Shown here piece by piece: positions 62,901 to 64,000 of a DNA stretch of 64,000 nucleotides. A program made the position numbers and the translations under genes. The first letter of the stretch is position 1, and each line of letters begins with the position of its first letter. Below the pieces are notes generated by a model. The model was not told the origin of the DNA. It worked only from the letters and a program-made list of their open reading frames with translations, and made no database searches. This DNA comes from Larkinella bovis (GTDB lineage Bacteria; Bacteroidota; Bacteroidia; Cytophagales; Spirosomataceae), in NCBI RefSeq assembly GCF_042655385.1, contig NZ_JBHSMA010000011.1:1-64000 (forward strand), given 5' to 3'.

Positions 62901-64000
62901 GTGATTTTCAGCGAATCACTGATGCTGAATCGCTCCACGCCCCGAATCGTCAGGAATTTGTCCGTCAGGTTGATCGTCGCGTTGGTCGTGCTGTCGTTGG
63001 ATGGATAGGTCGAACGAATCAGAAAGTTGTCGTAATCTTTTTTGCGCGCATTGGCCAGCACGTACAACACGCCTTTCCGGCTTAAGCGCATCTCTTCCGT
63101 TTTGGGATTCTTGTCAATGTACTCCAGCGCCACCATGCGGTTCAGGACGCTTCGCATCGTGGCCGGGTTCATTTTGGCGTACGCTGCCAGATCGTCGGCA
63201 AAAAACGTCTGCGTTTTCTTGACGGTAATGTAATTGGCCGCCAGTTGCAACGGATGAAAACCGTAATCGGCCGACATCCCCGTATAGCGTTCGGGATAGA
63301 AGAAATCAAAGGATTCAAACCGCACCGGCACTTCCTTTTTAGCCGCTAACTGGTAAAAATCCACTTTCTGACGGGGCAGATCCCAGCGAACCACTTCCGG
63401 CTGGATGTAGAATTTATGGTAACTGTCGCTGAAATAGGTGTCTGAATACCCCGACTTTTCGGCTTTACCCAGCCGCGCAATGCCGGTGGCATTGTCGTAC
63501 CGGAACGTGACGCCGGGGTGATAGAGCGTATCGGCGGTGTCGATATACCCTGTAAAAGCCGCGAGTGGACTTGAAATGACCGAGTCGGCAAATTCAAACC
63601 GGCGGCTGCTGGCTTTGAACGCCGGTTTTCCCTTAAAACTGACCTGCAACAGAGCGGGTTGCCCATCCGCCGATGATCCGTAAAGCCGGGTTCCGGCCAG
63701 GGCAATACCGCCCCGGTAGGTGATGCCCTGGCCCAGGTTGTTCAGCATCACATCGCTCGTCCACGACATAAACCGGGGGTACGAAGTAGGTTGATTGGCC
63801 GTCCGTTTTTTGCTGTCGAACTCAAACTTTCCCTTGACCGGTTTGGCCAGCGGTTTGAACATCAGCGTGACATCGTCCGCGGAAAATTTGGGGTTATTGA
63901 TGGCAAAGGTGTAATCGGCCAGCGTGACGAACGTTTCCGGTTGCCCCGCCGATTCCCAGGAAAACGTCCCGCCCTTCCCGACCCAGACGCCCTCTTTCAG
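59960..64000 (-). CDS. Very large beta-rich envelope-type protein, 5' end outside the window
   Basis: The frame is open to the right edge: translating 63863-64000 gives 46 further residues (LKEGVWVGKGGTFSWESAG and so on) ahead of the first internal methionine, so this is the C-terminal 1346 residues of a longer protein. It is made almost wholly of short beta-strand repeats with alternating residues, as in AsmA/LptD-like or beta-helix proteins, including repeated KGNLKFTGKL-type and GDIAFDGTFYSDG-type units. The C-terminal 50 residues are Lys/Glu/Pro-rich and probably disordered. I do not recognise the family. Its stop abuts that of upp. Confidence 0.75.
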   Translation of the reverse strand: MKEGVWVGKGGTFSWESAGQPETFVTLADYTFAINNPKFSADDVTLMFKPLAKPVKGKFEFDSKKRTANQPTSYPRFMSWTSDVMLNNLGQGITYRGGIALAGTRLYGSSADGQPALLQVSFKGKPAFKASSRRFEFADSVISSPLAAFTGYIDTADTLYHPGVTFRYDNATGIARLGKAEKSGYSDTYFSDSYHKFYIQPEVVRWDLPRQKVDFYQLAAKKEVPVRFESFDFFYPERYTGMSADYGFHPLQLAANYITVKKTQTFFADDLAAYAKMNPATMRSVLNRMVALEYIDKNPKTEEMRLSRKGVLYVLANARKKDYDNFLIRSTYPSNDSTTNATINLTDKFLTIRGVERFSISDSLKITAVPSDKTLRIGKNRAFTLTGQLKSGNMRYTGRDLGFNYDQFSMNMTKIDSITFTPQGKNQEIGGDIQYEKPGTVFLADKGNKSGQQKDRKTTQRLVMPEGMTVYFNQPNRGSLIYNKNVYFKVPAVDNDSLGKGDIAFDGTFYSDGIFPPIKTTLKSMPDNSLGFEHTAPAAGYPLYGGKGNLKFTGKLVMDRKGLRAEGVISHLNASLPAKDILMTPDSVLASGETGQIREGLAGKAYFPAVALKNYSMKWYPKADSMKISTKADHFSFYNGTTNLKGDLLVRSGGLFGKGTVKRADSEAQSENLKFNKEGFTADDAQFRVMSDKQGGSTKPMLLGTKVDVDFNQVKGVVTIATNNASATSIDDTLHSSLEFPNAAYKTSISKAQWNIAAKTITMKAAKTSTFTATAEEQEGLTFNGASAVYDVEKATLNVSGVPYVTSADARIYPEKGLITIKRNGEMMPLKNARLELDTTSLFHKLKGGNIQIQSRTRFAGEAVYQFAAAKGDTASIKMGSFELKEAGPVALASNNRNAGRRGKNGDELAKTYYTVARADVDERDNVMLAPKVQFKGSITMMAPEQDLKLEGAIKMALKKRPKLVSDWIPMKEKIGETFSITVDQNLKNDGNQLLTAGLHFRGGGAAGLYPTFLSTKENDKDDDLFRATGAMTYDEKDKVFRIVKKDAAGLEDVEGAFTFNDATGVMNFQGVVNVMNTGGSGSSPTNLVFAAGTGRANVDSTTLRLNALVGFAFPVPQPVNAAIADKIVKANLDEKNDEPADDDLDRLTQKLAALIGQKATDVYRTKAQNQHVSITQAAPKFVASLVLSNVNLRWSEKYNALYSVGPIGVSNVDNVDINAEMEGFVEIRKSDGGDEATIYLEASPDTWFYWNYKAGGGATAQLALLTSDQELNDRIMAGSKAGAKTLSIITADAFEKNQFTDRYLDQYKTKEKPKPQPKPAAGVKEAPKKVVEKKKEKEDDKKEGF

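Noticed and set aside
1..64000. tRNA genes or CRISPR arrays
   Set aside because: No cloverleaf-like segment with a proper TPsiC arm and no regularly spaced repeat series was found by eye; GTTCGAAT-like words found lie inside coding regions.

Overview
The window looks like a chromosome segment from a Bacteroidota bacterium of the order Cytophagales, most like the Spirosoma/Larkinella group. This is inferred from gene content: a DUF5723 outer-membrane family protein, a large AsmA-like protein, an ECF sigma/anti-sigma/DUF4097 operon, a stand-alone four-helix-bundle (S23-type) gene, a rpmB without zinc cysteines, and candidate promoters of the TTG-N20-TAnnTTTG type. Start sites show little Shine-Dalgarno sequence. 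I saw no rRNA, tRNA, CRISPR array, transposase or phage structural gene.

Layout. 1-5.4 kb: small accessory genes (alpha/beta hydrolase, reductase, DUF2200, cupin, ankyrin repeats), a decayed bicupin pseudogene at 1067-1328, and four overlapping orphan genes on the minus strand. 5.7-6.4 kb: a P-loop protein resembling the C-terminal half of tRNA 2-selenouridine synthase, without the rhodanese half. 6.7-31.5 kb: the striking part, about 25 kb all on the minus strand, in two apparent transcription units separated by a strong hairpin at 27131-27174. Unit 1 is an Ig-like/helical protein, a serine hydrolase of the beta-lactamase/PBP type and a protein with possible caspase-like His/Cys motifs. Unit 2 is a tyrosinase, a HEAT-repeat protein, a HEAT-SCO1-membrane fusion, a paralogue of the Ig-like/helical protein, a DUF6603 protein (1132 aa) and three very large proteins of unknown function (1085, 2172 and 623 aa). 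Most lack signal peptides, are separated by a few bases, and several share N-terminal peptides. This is my best candidate for an undescribed system: a copper/tyrosinase-linked assembly of giant proteins.

31.7-48.4 kb: ordinary genes, including an M14 carboxypeptidase, the FluC fluoride channel, an APC permease, a DinB-like protein, a GMC dehydrogenase pair interrupted by an inverted-repeat-flanked four-helix-bundle gene, an RpoA-CTD-like protein, a PBP4 lipoprotein, msrB, recQ, a DUF5723 protein, tpiA, an aspartyl protease with PDZ domain, rpmB, an A+T-rich gap and a DUF5522 protein. 48.5-64 kb: ornithine aminotransferase, 1-Cys peroxiredoxin, the ECF sigma operon, a DUF985 cupin, the AsmA-like protein, gmhA with a Wzi-like capsule protein, upp, and a very large envelope-type protein that runs off the right edge.

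Functional assignments rest on motifs read by eye. No searches were run, so family names are recollection-based, and the function proposed for the 25-kb locus is inference.
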